This document shows, piece by piece, positions 1 to 8,843 of a DNA stretch of 64,000 nucleotides. Each line of letters begins with the position of its first letter. Positions within the stretch are counted from its first letter, which is position 1. This DNA comes from Bacillota bacterium. GTDB taxonomy: Bacteria; Bacillota; Clostridia; DSM-8532. Made by a program: the position numbers and the translations under genes. The stretch covers positions 14,266-78,265 of the forward strand of contig JAEYOK010000048.1 of NCBI GenBank assembly GCA_023411795.1, in the 5' to 3' direction. A model generated the notes under the pieces. The model made no database searches and had not been told where the DNA came from. It was given only the letters and a program-made list of their open reading frames with translations.

Positions 1-819
1 CGGAATTATCTTTCCAGCCTTTGCAGATCTATAGAAACAGTCTGCTTTATCTGGCTCGACTATTACAATTTTAGGTGGATTGCTTTTATATACTGTCATT
101 AAAACGTCGGCTATTATTGATGCAAATGCACCAACTCCAGCCTGTAAAAAGACATGAGTAGGTGTAACTCCATTAAGCTGAATCACAACTTCCTGCATGA
201 TAGTAGAATATCCTTGCATAATCCAGGTCGGCACATCCACATACCCTTCCCAGGCAGTATCCTGAATAACTTCCCAGCCATTTTCTTGTGCCAGTTTAGC
301 AGTATAACGCACCGTATCATCATAATTCCATTCTGTTACATAAACACTTGCACCGTGCTGCTTGATATTATTTACACGGTTTTGTGCACTTCCTTTTGGC
401 ATGTAAATAATAGCTTTACAACCTAATTGTTGAGCCATCCAAGCAACACCTCTGCCATGGTTGCCGTCGGTGGTCGATACTAAAGTGATAGACTTAATTA
501 CGTCTGCCCATTCACCCTCTTTTAGCATTTGCATTGACAGATTAGCAAAATTTTTATTAAACTTACGAGATAGGTACTTTCCTATTGCATAAGATGCTCC
601 GAGAACCTTAAAAGCATTTAGTCCAAAACGAAATGATTCATCTTTTATATAGATTTCTGAAAGCCCAAGATATTCGGATGTTTTTTTTAGTCTGACCAAA
701 GGAGTGGGCTTATACTCTGAAAAGCTCTCATGAAAGCTTTTTACTTCGACTAATGTATTTTCATCCAATAATGATTTTTGCATTTCATAATTTTTTTTAT
801 TGTTTAAAATCCATTTCAC
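1..819 (-). CDS. ygeX: 2,3-diaminopropionate ammonia-lyase, 5' part (runs off the left edge)
   Basis: This PLP enzyme of the tryptophan-synthase-beta fold would split 2,3-diaminopropionate to pyruvate and two ammonia via aminoacrylate. The first 273 codons are visible; the E. coli family member is about 400 residues, so roughly a third lies outside the window. The reading frame starts at GTG 819 (MKWILNN), behind an AGGGGTG box. The motif KDESFRFGLNAFKVLG carries the expected PLP-binding Lys in AFKVLG, and STTDGNHGRGVAW is the phosphate/substrate loop typical of the family. It is the last gene of the deoR-ttdA-ttdB-deoC run, 37 bases after deoC. In anaerobic purine loci this lyase is a late step; RidA (4088) fits removal of its aminoacrylate product. 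A different threonine-dehydratase-like lyase is possible but less likely. Confidence 0.88.
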   Translation of the reverse strand, partial: MKWILNNKKNYEMQKSLLDENTLVEVKSFHESFSEYKPTPLVRLKKTSEYLGLSEIYIKDESFRFGLNAFKVLGASYAIGKYLSRKFNKNFANLSMQMLKEGEWADVIKSITLVSTTDGNHGRGVAWMAQQLGCKAIIYMPKGSAQNRVNNIKQHGASVYVTEWNYDDTVRYTAKLAQENGWEVIQDTAWEGYVDVPTWIMQGYSTIMQEVVIQLNGVTPTHVFLQAGVGAFASIIADVLMTVYKSNPPKIVIVEPDKADCFYRSAKAGKIIP

Positions 820-856
820 TTTGTGCACCCCTATTCTGTCACATTAGCGTATAACT

Positions 857-1525
857 TTATTTATCCTTTTGGTTAAAGGCATCCATAATAATCGGTGTGG
901 TACTATACTTAACCCCTAAACGTGTAGCTCCCATACTGATATATTTAATTGCTGTCTCCAAATCAAGCACACCGCCTGATACCTTTACCTGTACACGGCC
1001 TTTCGCAGCATCAACCATACATTTTACGGCTTCATCCGTCACTCCTCGGGCAAAGCCTGTAGAGGTCTTAATAAAGTCAGCCCCTGCTTCAATGGAGATT
1101 TCAGTCGCCTTTGCTATCTGTTCCATTGAGAGCTCACAGGTCTCAAATATAACCTTTACACCCACTCCCTTAGGCCGTGCAACTTGTACCACATGCTTGA
1201 TTCCATCAGCTACAATATCCCACTCGCCAGATAATGCGGCAGAATAATCCATTACCATATCAATTTCCTGAACGCCTTGTTCTATATAGTTTGCAGCAAG
1301 TAATCCCTTCGCGATACTTCCTCCGGTACCATGCGGAAAATCTAATACGCAGCAAACCATGGTCTGTGTACCTGCGCACATATCAACTGCAAGCGCAATG
1401 TCACAAGGGCGCACGCATACACTTCTTACTTCATAATTCAAACCAAGCTCAATTGCTTCCCGTGCCATTTGTTTAGTCATTGTCGGAATAAGGACAGAAT
1501 GATCTAAGTATCTATTAATATTCAT
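857..1525 (-). CDS. deoC: Deoxyribose-phosphate aldolase (DeoC/DERA family)
   Basis: Class I aldolase, 222 residues, full length for the family. It would cleave 2-deoxyribose 5-phosphate to acetaldehyde and glyceraldehyde 3-phosphate. The three key family lysines are present in VKVIFET, in FIKTSTGF (the Schiff-base lysine) and in VKVSGG near the C-terminus. A strong GAGGAGG box precedes ATG 1525. It lies between ttdB and the diaminopropionate lyase. With the nucleoside-type importer of this island it could consume the deoxyribose part of deoxynucleosides, although no nucleoside phosphorylase or phosphopentomutase is visible here. The segment EIDMVMDYSAALSGEW differs from the usual INIGALKSG text, so a shifted substrate is possible. 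Confidence 0.88.
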   Translation of the reverse strand: MNINRYLDHSVLIPTMTKQMAREAIELGLNYEVRSVCVRPCDIALAVDMCAGTQTMVCCVLDFPHGTGGSIAKGLLAANYIEQGVQEIDMVMDYSAALSGEWDIVADGIKHVVQVARPKGVGVKVIFETCELSMEQIAKATEISIEAGADFIKTSTGFARGVTDEAVKCMVDAAKGRVQVKVSGGVLDLETAIKYISMGATRLGVKYSTTPIIMDAFNQKDK

Positions 1526-1597
1526 AATAGACCTCCTCGATTGTTGATTATTAAGATATAAAAATGCAAAAAATACAAGATAATTTTGATATATATT

Positions 1598-2206
1598 CTA
1601 TTTAATAAAACTGACTTTTTTTATTAATTGCTCATAAGCCATTTTCTTCTTTTCATTAAATAAAGCTTTATTATTTTCAATGAGATTATTTCCTTTAGTA
1701 TCAATAGATACAATCAATGGCCCAAGCTCTTTGACTCTCAATACCCAAAGGCTTTCAGGCATTCCAAGTTCAGTCCATTCAACATTCTCGATTTCCTCTA
1801 CCTCGGTAGCTGCAATAACCGCACAACCGGCAGGATATATACAGTGTATAGCCTTAAATTGCTTGCAGCCTGAAGTTGTATCTTCGCCCATGCCGCCCTT
1901 GCCCACAATAAGCTTAACACCTGTCTGTTCTATAAAATCCTTTTCAAACCTTTCCATACGCATACTTGTGGTTGGGCCTATGGAAACCATTATGTATTTC
2001 CCATTGTCCATTTTCTTGACAATTGGGCCGGCATGAAAAATAGCTCCGCCTTTTAAATCAACCGGCAGTGGTATTTTCCTTTCTAAAAGACGCCGGTGCC
2101 CTACATCACGACAGGTTACTATATGACCTGTAAGATATATAACATCACCAGCACTTAAACTTTCCAAATCATTATCTGCTATTGGGGTTGTCAATACTTT
2201 TTTCAT
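1598..2206 (-). CDS. ttdB: L(+)-tartrate dehydratase-like beta subunit (fumarase class I C-terminal family)
   Basis: Small subunit (202 residues) of a two-subunit iron-sulfur hydro-lyase. It contains GDVIYLTGHIVTCRDV, AIFHAGPIV, GPTTSMRMERFE and WTELGMPESLWV, which I remember as almost colinear with E. coli TtdB (201 residues). Its start overlaps the ttdA stop by 4 bases (ATGA) and its GAGGT box lies inside ttdA, so the two are translationally coupled. The partner TtdA carries the Fe-S ligands. A fumarase or another small hydroxy-diacid dehydratase cannot be excluded, because the same fold serves fumarate, tartrate and mesaconate. Confidence 0.85.
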   Translation of the reverse strand: MKKVLTTPIADNDLESLSAGDVIYLTGHIVTCRDVGHRRLLERKIPLPVDLKGGAIFHAGPIVKKMDNGKYIMVSIGPTTSMRMERFEKDFIEQTGVKLIVGKGGMGEDTTSGCKQFKAIHCIYPAGCAVIAATEVEEIENVEWTELGMPESLWVLRVKELGPLIVSIDTKGNNLIENNKALFNEKKKMAYEQLIKKVSFIK

Positions 2207-3102
2207 AATGATACCTCACTATGAGATATAATTTCATATGATCCGTCGGCTTTTATAACTATATTTCCACGTCTGTGAGACCAACAGCCAACATTTACCG
2301 CAACACCTATGGTTGACGGATGCCTGGCAGCATTTTCGATATGCACACCAATAACAGATTTTTTCCCTGATATCCCCTGTGGTCCAAGGCCAATTGAGTT
2401 TATTCCTTCTTCCAATTCCGATTCTAGTTGTGCTGCCAGTTCATTAAGATTTCTAATTCCAATAGGCCGTAAAAGAGCTATCTTTGAAAGCCTTGAGGCA
2501 GTTTCTACCGATGTTGCCACTCCAACACCTACAAGCAAGGGAGGACATGCATTAAGTCCATATGAAGTTATTACATCAAGAACAAATTCGATAACACCTT
2601 CGTAACCTGCACCAGGCATAAGTACCATTGCCTTTCCTGGTAAGGTGCAGCCACCTCCTGCCATGTATATGCTAAGATTCAGTTCTTCACTATATGGAAC
2701 AATCTCCCAATCAACACAAGGCACACGATATCCTGTATTATTTCCAGTATTGTATTCGTCAAAGGTTTCAACGGCATTATGACGTAGCGGTGCTTCTTTA
2801 GTAGCCTTCAAAACAGCATCTGTAAATATGTCAGGTAAAGAATCAATGAGCGGAAACCTGGTTCCGACTTTTGCAAAAAACTGAATCACGCCTGTGTCCT
2901 GACAACATGGTCGATTAAGTATCTTTGCAAGTTCCTGGTTTTTAAACATCGTATCGTAAATCAATGATGGAATCTTGTCTGTCTCTTCCTCACGTAGCTC
3001 GTTCAGCTTCTTTGTTATATCATCAGGCAGCACCTTAGAAATATAGGAAATAAAGGAGGCAATAATATTTGTTACTGCCATTTTCTCTATATTATTTTTC
3101 AT
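2203..3102 (-). CDS. ttdA: L(+)-tartrate dehydratase-like alpha subunit (4Fe-4S hydro-lyase)
   Basis: Large subunit of a class I fumarase/tartrate dehydratase, which removes water from a hydroxy-diacid using a 4Fe-4S cluster. The three likely cluster cysteines are in RPCCQDTG, GGGCTLPG and NVGCWSHRRG. The strings APLRHNAVE, RHPSTIGVAV and LGPQGISG match the tartrate dehydratase branch better than fumarase by memory. I chose ATG 3102 (MKNNIEK), preceded by AAGGA at 8 bases, over the upstream in-frame ATG 3123 with no ribosome binding site. That gives 299 residues, normal for TtdA. It lies 59 bases downstream of the DeoR regulator and is likely co-transcribed with it. Tartrate use would give oxaloacetate; the link to purine genes is unexplained. 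Confidence 0.85.
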   Translation of the reverse strand: MKNNIEKMAVTNIIASFISYISKVLPDDITKKLNELREEETDKIPSLIYDTMFKNQELAKILNRPCCQDTGVIQFFAKVGTRFPLIDSLPDIFTDAVLKATKEAPLRHNAVETFDEYNTGNNTGYRVPCVDWEIVPYSEELNLSIYMAGGGCTLPGKAMVLMPGAGYEGVIEFVLDVITSYGLNACPPLLVGVGVATSVETASRLSKIALLRPIGIRNLNELAAQLESELEEGINSIGLGPQGISGKKSVIGVHIENAARHPSTIGVAVNVGCWSHRRGNIVIKADGSYEIISHSEVSL

Positions 3103-3161
3103 AATAACTATCCTTACAATCATGCTATAATATTTACTTATTTATGGTTATACAGGCTTAA

Positions 3162-3914
3162 TCATTCAGGACAAACAAAAGTAATGCCATTAGCAGCCAT
3201 CCTCTGAATATAATTCTGAGGTAATTGTCTGTCTGAAACTATTGTGCTTACATCGTCAAAGTTGCAAAACGAATAAAGCGCAGATTTATCAAATTTATCT
3301 GAATCAGCTAACAATGTAATCTTTCCTTTAAAGTTTTTCACAAGCCATCGTTTTATATCTACCTCAAAATGCGAGTTAATTGATAAACCATTTGTTAAAG
3401 AAACATTGGTAGTACCGATAAGAACCTTATCAAAATTTAACTTAGCCATGCTTTCAATAGTGTCAGCACCTACAAACGAAAATCTTGATGGATTAAAGTA
3501 ACCTCCTATTGCCAGCAATTTTAAGTTTGAGTATTTTGACGTTTCTATCATGGCCTTTAGACTGTTGGTTATAATTGTCACGTTTGTTTTATTGCTTAAA
3601 AATGGAATCACATGTGCTGTCGTTGTTCCTGAATCGATAAAAACAGTGGAGTTGTCTTCAATTAATTGTGCGGCAAGACTACCAATAGTTTGCTTGGCAG
3701 ATATGTTTAAATCTTCACGGTGAACTATATCTCCCGGTAAACAACATACCACCCCTCCATAAACTTTTTTAATGCTACCGCGTTCCAATAATTCATCTAA
3801 ATCCCTTCGAATAGTATTAATTGAAACGTTAAAATGCTCTGCTAACTCTTCCAATGATGCGCTTCCTTTATTGATTACCAGCTCCTCCATACTTTTTAGT
3901 CTGTCAATTCTCAT
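3162..3914 (-). CDS. DeoR-family transcriptional regulator
   Basis: A 250-residue repressor-type protein. The N-terminal winged helix-turn-helix (about residues 5-58) contains SLEELAEHFNVSINTIRRDL and ends in KKVYGG, classic for DeoR/GlpR. The C-terminal sugar-phosphate-sensing domain (DeoRC) shows DSGTTTAHVI and the end ANGITFVCPE. The track-independent start MRIDRLKSM at 3914 gives normal family length; upstream in-frame starts add a hydrophobic stretch unlike the family. It precedes ttdA-ttdB-deoC-ygeX on the same strand and probably controls them or the whole island in response to a phosphorylated sugar or related metabolite. An inverted repeat at 3987-4014 is a candidate operator. Confidence 0.88.
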   Translation of the reverse strand: MRIDRLKSMEELVINKGSASLEELAEHFNVSINTIRRDLDELLERGSIKKVYGGVVCCLPGDIVHREDLNISAKQTIGSLAAQLIEDNSTVFIDSGTTTAHVIPFLSNKTNVTIITNSLKAMIETSKYSNLKLLAIGGYFNPSRFSFVGADTIESMAKLNFDKVLIGTTNVSLTNGLSINSHFEVDIKRWLVKNFKGKITLLADSDKFDKSALYSFCNFDDVSTIVSDRQLPQNYIQRMAANGITFVCPE

Positions 3915-3986
3915 AAAAATCATCCCATCCATAACTTTACATAATAGAAGAAACAGTAAAGTTATTATCAAATTTTTGTAATTATT

Positions 3987-4014
3987 CTATCACATATATA
4001 TATGAAAGTGATAG
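3987..4014 (-). promoter_or_regulatory. Inverted repeat upstream of the DeoR gene, candidate operator
   Basis: The arms CTATCAC and GTGATAG are perfect and separated by a 14-base AT-rich loop, about 75 bases before the DeoR start. On the minus strand no T-run follows, so it is not a normal terminator for ridA. DeoR-family repressors bind such repeats; this assignment is inferred from position only. Confidence 0.35.
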
Positions 4015-4087
4015 TTTTTTGCTATTTTGCCAATGTTTCGGACGCCAGATTAGCATTTGTTAATGTATATATAATATGGAGTACAAA

Positions 4088-4465
4088 TCATAACGCTGCA
4101 ATGCATTCAATTTCAAATTTAGCATCCTTTGGTAAAGCTTTAACAGCAACACAAGAGCGTGCCGGATAGGAATCCTTAAAATATTCGCCGTAAATCTTAT
4201 TTATATTTGCAAAGTCACTCATTTCAGTCAAAAATACCGTTGTTTTAATAATATTATTAAAACTGATTCCTGTTTCATGTAATATTGCCTCTATATTTTT
4301 AAATGCATTATGAGCCTGGTCCTCTACATGTTCAGGTATTTCACCTGTCTTATTATCAATTCCTAATTGACCTGATAAAAATAGAAATCCCCCGGTCTTG
4401 ATCGCTTGAACATATGGTCCTATGGCTGCCGGTGCTTTATTTGTACTAATAATCTCTTTCGTCAT
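4088..4465 (-). CDS. ridA: RidA family enamine/imine deaminase
   Basis: A 125-residue protein of the YjgF/YER057c/UK114 fold, acting as a trimer on 2-aminoacrylate and similar reactive enamines. The motif GPYVQAIKTGGFLFLSGQLG, the conserved Arg in YPARSCVAV and the C-terminal FEIECIAAL are typical. The start is ATG 4465 (MTKEIIS) because GGAGG lies 5 bases upstream; the in-frame ATG 12 bases earlier overlaps that box. It follows the molybdenum hydroxylase gene. In this island it makes sense as a helper of diaminopropionate ammonia-lyase (left edge), whose chemistry passes through aminoacrylate. Some RidA paralogs in purine loci act on other imines, so the exact substrate is open. Confidence 0.9.
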   Translation of the reverse strand: MTKEIISTNKAPAAIGPYVQAIKTGGFLFLSGQLGIDNKTGEIPEHVEDQAHNAFKNIEAILHETGISFNNIIKTTVFLTEMSDFANINKIYGEYFKDSYPARSCVAVKALPKDAKFEIECIAAL

Positions 4466-4637
4466 TTTTACCTCCATAGCAATTAGTTATCCTCCTGAAA
4501 AGTAATTATAATTTTTCAAAATCATCATTTAATTAATGTACAGGTTTTTATTATATTAATATTTCGGAAGGTGTCAACTCCCTTCCTTATTCTGATTCTG
4601 ATTATTATTACCTTTCAGGAGTTTCTTTATGTCATTT

Positions 4638-7415
4638 TTACCTTTTCTTTTCATTTATTTGCTTTGCGAGTGCTTTTGCATCAACGGGCAGTGCATTGAT
4701 GCGCACGCCAACAGCATTATATATAGCATTAAGTATTGCTGGAGCTGTTGGATTCAATGGAATTTCACCCATACCTTTTGCATTAAAAGGACCATAAGGA
4801 TGTTTCTCTTCCACAATTATGGTCCGTATATCAGTCGGAACGTCCGTACTTCTGGGGAGACCCATATCCTTTAGTTGCTTTGTCACGACTTGACCATCCT
4901 CAATCAGGAATTTCTCTGAAAGTGCGTATCCAATCCCCATTGCTATTCCACCTTCAATCTGACCTTCTACCAATGCCGGATTAATAGCCCTGCCTACATC
5001 ATTGGCAGCATACACACGCAAAACATCTACCTTCCCGGTTAACTCATCCACTTCAACTACTACTGCCTGCACACCAAAGCTGTATGCGAAATGCAGCTTA
5101 TAATCTGTCATATCATTTGTTGGATTATCCGAGCATTTCTTCATTGGGTGTGTCACCGGCGCAACATAGTAATATTTCTCATATAAGTCATCACCATTAT
5201 CTTGGACTACCTTTGCGAGCTCCTTATACCCAATGCGGTAATTTTTATCCTTACGAATGTCATAAACACCTTCATTATCGCAATCCAAAAATTCAACCGG
5301 AACAGATGAAATCTTAGCAACATACGCTAGCATAGCAACCTTAAAGCTTTTGCTTACCATTCTAGTAGCATTACCGGTAACAAATGTTTGTCGGGAGGCT
5401 GTTGTAATACCGCCCTCCAAAGTATAATCTGAATCAATTAACGCAAGCTTGAGATTATTAGAGGCTACACCTAATTCTTCGGCAGCAATCTGAACCATTA
5501 TTGTGTCGCAGCCCTGGCCAAACTCCACAGCACCCATCATTAGAACAATCTTGCCTTCTTCATCCAAGCGCATTTGTGCCCATGCCGAATCTTCGACACC
5601 TGAACCTAAGCCTACATTTTTCATGCTGCTTGCAACACCAATACCGATTTTCTTATTAGGTCCTGACGGCTCTGGTAACTTATCCTTCCTAACATAATTT
5701 TCTACTGCCTTAACAGCTTCCTGATAGCCTGACTCATAAGCTATTACATGACCAGTCAAAGTCTTCTTACCTATATCAAGACCATTTATTTTACGTAGCT
5801 CAAAAGGATCTATATTGCATGCTTCCGCAACTCTATCTACCAATGTTTCTATTGCTACACAGGGTTGAGTGCTTCCGAATCCGCGCATAGATCCTGATGT
5901 AACATTGTTTGTATATACTGCATATGAATCAACCCATGCGTTAGGAATATCATAAGGTCCTGCAGCAAATGCACAGGAACGGAACAATACAAACTCACCG
6001 GATGATGCATAAGCTCCGGTATCACCTACAGTCTTTACTTTTAGTGCTAATAATTTGCCGTCTTTTGTAGCACCAAGCTTATAATGCATTGTCATAGGAT
6101 GACGTTTGACTGAGAATATATTGAGTTCTTCTCTGCTAAATACCATTCTTACAGGTCTACCTGTCAGTAATGTACCAAGAGCCGCCTGAATATGTACAGA
6201 TGGTTCTTCCCTTCCACCAAATGCACCACCATTGGGATAGATGACCACACGGATCTTCTCCTCATCCATGGCAAGGCACGCTGCCAGATCTCTACGCAGA
6301 CCTAAGGGATTTTGTACCGAACCATATACTGTAAGCAGACCATTTTCATCATACTTAGCAAGCGCAGCATCAGGCTCCATATATGCATGGTCAATGCGCT
6401 GAGTTGAGAACGTATCTTCAATTATTATATCTGATTGCTCAAACCCGCGATCTATATTGCCTTTATGAGTATGATGATGTTTAAGTATATTGCCCTCTTC
6501 ATATATTTTATAAGCACCCTCAGCCATAGCCTCCTCAGGCGTGTTTATTATTGGTAGCTGCTCATATTCAACTTTTATATATTCCATGGCAGCATATGCT
6601 TGTTCTTCGCTTTCAGCATATACCACAGCAACCGGATCGCCAACATAGCGTACGATATCTCCTGCAATAACAGGCTGTTGAGTGAACATTCCCTGTCCAA
6701 AATCCTTACGCCCCGGAATATCCTTATACAAAGCTATTGCAGCAACACCCGGCATCTTCTTGGCTTCTTCGATATCAACAGATATTATCCTTGCATGGGG
6801 ATATTTGGAGAAAAGCATCTTCCCCTGCAACGGACGGACCAGTTTAAAATCGTCTGTAAAAATCGGTTGGCCTTTAACCTTGCGTAATGCTTCGGTACGA
6901 ACTGTGCGGTCACCGACTTTACCGTCATCATCAAATAAATTCACAACTTCCTTGCCGCTCTGTATACGGGCCGCAAGTTGAACTGCCTCCACAATTTTCT
7001 TATATCCCGTACATCTGCAGATATTTCTCTTCAATGCTATTCTGATCTCATCCTCAGTTGGATTAGGATTATTATCTAATAATTCCTTAGCCTTCATTAT
7101 CATGCCGGGGGTGCAAAAACCGCATTGGAATGCACTTAGCTTTGCAAATGCTGTTTGCAGCGGATGTAATTTATCATCGTCAGCTAAGCCTTCTATTGTC
7201 TCAACTATTGCACCTGAAAGCTTTTTCATTGTCTGTGAACATGCTGATACAGCCTTCTTATTAACTATAACGGTACATGCCCCGCATTGACTCCTATCGC
7301 AGCCATTTTTTGTACCAACAAGCCCTAATTCCTCACGCAAAAAATGTAGCAGCTTCATTTCTGGATTACTTGCCACCACTGGTCTCCCGTTTACTATCAG
7401 CCGTATTTCATTCAT
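4638..7415 (-). CDS. xdhD: XdhD-like molybdenum hydroxylase: 2Fe-2S domain fused to molybdopterin domain
   Basis: A 925-residue xanthine-dehydrogenase-family oxidoreductase. Residues 1-150 form the two 2Fe-2S domains: the plant-type cluster (Cys39, 44, 47, 59 in CDRSQCGACTV and further on) and the alpha-helical cluster (CGFCTPGM, CRCTGY). The rest is the molybdopterin-binding part, with GGAFGGREE, SMRGFGSTQP and the catalytic-glutamate motif GMGEIPLNP near the C-terminus. There is no FAD domain and no FAD-subunit gene in the window. The architecture matches E. coli XdhD and the putative selenium-dependent xanthine dehydrogenases of clostridia. It would hydroxylate a purine such as hypoxanthine or xanthine. 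Start ATG 7415 is chosen because AAAGGAG lies 10 bases before it; ATG 7424 would be one base from the box. Confidence 0.88.
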   Translation of the reverse strand: MNEIRLIVNGRPVVASNPEMKLLHFLREELGLVGTKNGCDRSQCGACTVIVNKKAVSACSQTMKKLSGAIVETIEGLADDDKLHPLQTAFAKLSAFQCGFCTPGMIMKAKELLDNNPNPTEDEIRIALKRNICRCTGYKKIVEAVQLAARIQSGKEVVNLFDDDGKVGDRTVRTEALRKVKGQPIFTDDFKLVRPLQGKMLFSKYPHARIISVDIEEAKKMPGVAAIALYKDIPGRKDFGQGMFTQQPVIAGDIVRYVGDPVAVVYAESEEQAYAAMEYIKVEYEQLPIINTPEEAMAEGAYKIYEEGNILKHHHTHKGNIDRGFEQSDIIIEDTFSTQRIDHAYMEPDAALAKYDENGLLTVYGSVQNPLGLRRDLAACLAMDEEKIRVVIYPNGGAFGGREEPSVHIQAALGTLLTGRPVRMVFSREELNIFSVKRHPMTMHYKLGATKDGKLLALKVKTVGDTGAYASSGEFVLFRSCAFAAGPYDIPNAWVDSYAVYTNNVTSGSMRGFGSTQPCVAIETLVDRVAEACNIDPFELRKINGLDIGKKTLTGHVIAYESGYQEAVKAVENYVRKDKLPEPSGPNKKIGIGVASSMKNVGLGSGVEDSAWAQMRLDEEGKIVLMMGAVEFGQGCDTIMVQIAAEELGVASNNLKLALIDSDYTLEGGITTASRQTFVTGNATRMVSKSFKVAMLAYVAKISSVPVEFLDCDNEGVYDIRKDKNYRIGYKELAKVVQDNGDDLYEKYYYVAPVTHPMKKCSDNPTNDMTDYKLHFAYSFGVQAVVVEVDELTGKVDVLRVYAANDVGRAINPALVEGQIEGGIAMGIGYALSEKFLIEDGQVVTKQLKDMGLPRSTDVPTDIRTIIVEEKHPYGPFNAKGMGEIPLNPTAPAILNAIYNAVGVRINALPVDAKALAKQINEKKR

Positions 7416-7455
7416 ATGGTTCATTCTCCTTTGTTATCTATGCTAACCCTTTAGC

Positions 7456-8793
7456 TCATTTATTTGGAAAGGAACGTGCATATAAATCATGTGCACGCTT
7501 TTGTACCAGTTCGAAGGCTCCGGTTTCATCAATTGTTCTGATGATATAATTATCCATCAATACCTTCCCGTCTACGATATTCGTAATAACATCGGATGCA
7601 CGTGCAGAATAGACAATTTGCTCAACTATATTACTTGGGTTTTCATAGTATATTGGCCACATATGTGGTTTCATGAAACTTACAGCAATTATATCTGCAC
7701 ATTTACCCGGTTCAATACTTCCTATCTTATCACCCATCTTAAGGGCGTTGGCACTTCCACGGGTTGCCAATTTCAGCATTTCAAAGCAAGGCATTATTGT
7801 TGCGTCATCATTAAACAATTTTTGCAGATAGCTGCCTATTCGCATCTCAGCAAACATATCCAAACCATTGTTGGATAGATTTGAGTCTGTACCCAAGCCT
7901 AAGGTGCATCCGGCGGCAATAATTTCAGGTATCCTTGCAACTCCATCAGCTATCTTCATATTACTTATAGGGTTATATACAAGGCCTGCTGTGCTCCGTT
8001 TTTCGGCAAGCAGTTTTATATTCTCATCTGTAAGGTAGATAGAGTGTGCCAACACACATGGGACATCCAGTACACCCGTTTCATTCATATACTGAACAGG
8101 ATCCATATTATATAGTTGTTTTATTATCTGGATTTCAGCCTTTGTTTCACATAAATGTGTATGAATACCCACACCAAGTTTCTCTGCAAGCTTTGCTGCA
8201 TTTTTATAGCTATCAGGCCCACAGGAATAGGGTGCATGAGGTCCGAACCATACATTAACACGACCATTTTCAGTGCCATGATATTTTTCAATCAACCCTA
8301 CCGTCTTATCAATACTTTCAAGTGTATCAGATGTCTCGTCAAAAAATTGTGGGGAAAATATTGCTCTTAGTCCAGATTGTTTTAATGCGTCAATAGCACG
8401 GTCGGCATAACGAAAAATATCAATAAAAGTAGTGACACCACCGCGAATAAGCTCCATCTGGGTCATGATAGCTGCTGCATAAATATCATCGGGTGTATAG
8501 CTACGCTCAACTGGATAACATACCTCCTCTAACCAGCGCATCAAGGGTAAATCCTCCTGAAGTCCGCGAGTCAGTGTCTCATGAGTATGAGCATCTATCA
8601 AACCGGGGAGAATGACTGCATTTTCATGCACGATCTCCTCTTTAGGCTTATATTTGGTACGTATACTTTCAATATCACTAATTTCAAGAATTTTACCATT
8701 CAGAACGGCAACTGCTCCATCGCGTATACGTGTGTCATTGTCATCCATAGTTATTAAATAACTTCCACCTACAATAAGATCACATTCCAGCAA
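7456..8793 (-). CDS. Amidohydrolase-superfamily deaminase, MtaD/ATZ-TRZ type
   Basis: A metal-dependent aminohydrolase of about 445 residues. Metal and substrate motifs in order: DAHTHETLTRGL (first HxH), HTHLCETKAE, VLAHSIYL, NPISNMKIADG and GTDSNLSNNGLDMFAEMR with the catalytic Asp. This is the pattern of 5-methylthioadenosine/S-adenosylhomocysteine deaminases and related cytosine/guanine deaminases, so an aminopurine or adenosine-like substrate is likely but not proven. The start is uncertain: I chose TTG 8793 (MLECDLIVGG), with GGGGGA 7 bases before it; TTG 8808 would overlap that box. It is one of four related enzymes in the island and lies 40 bases upstream of xdhD, in the same operon. 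Confidence 0.82.
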   Translation of the reverse strand: MLECDLIVGGSYLITMDDNDTRIRDGAVAVLNGKILEISDIESIRTKYKPKEEIVHENAVILPGLIDAHTHETLTRGLQEDLPLMRWLEEVCYPVERSYTPDDIYAAAIMTQMELIRGGVTTFIDIFRYADRAIDALKQSGLRAIFSPQFFDETSDTLESIDKTVGLIEKYHGTENGRVNVWFGPHAPYSCGPDSYKNAAKLAEKLGVGIHTHLCETKAEIQIIKQLYNMDPVQYMNETGVLDVPCVLAHSIYLTDENIKLLAEKRSTAGLVYNPISNMKIADGVARIPEIIAAGCTLGLGTDSNLSNNGLDMFAEMRIGSYLQKLFNDDATIMPCFEMLKLATRGSANALKMGDKIGSIEPGKCADIIAVSFMKPHMWPIYYENPSNIVEQIVYSARASDVITNIVDGKVLMDNYIIRTIDETGAFELVQKRAHDLYARSFPNK

Positions 8794-8843
8794 ACCGATT
8801 TCCCCCAATCTTTGATTAATATGCGAAACTCTGAATCAAAAGC

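Noticed and set aside
897..1476. Plus-strand frames opposite deoC and similar antisense frames opposite most minus-strand genes
   Set aside because: They are reading-frame shadows of well-supported genes, with no motifs or ribosome binding sites.
4638..7415. Possible selenocysteine (in-frame TGA) in the molybdenum hydroxylase
   Set aside because: The frame is continuous without internal TGA; selenium in this enzyme class, where present, is a labile cofactor and not encoded.
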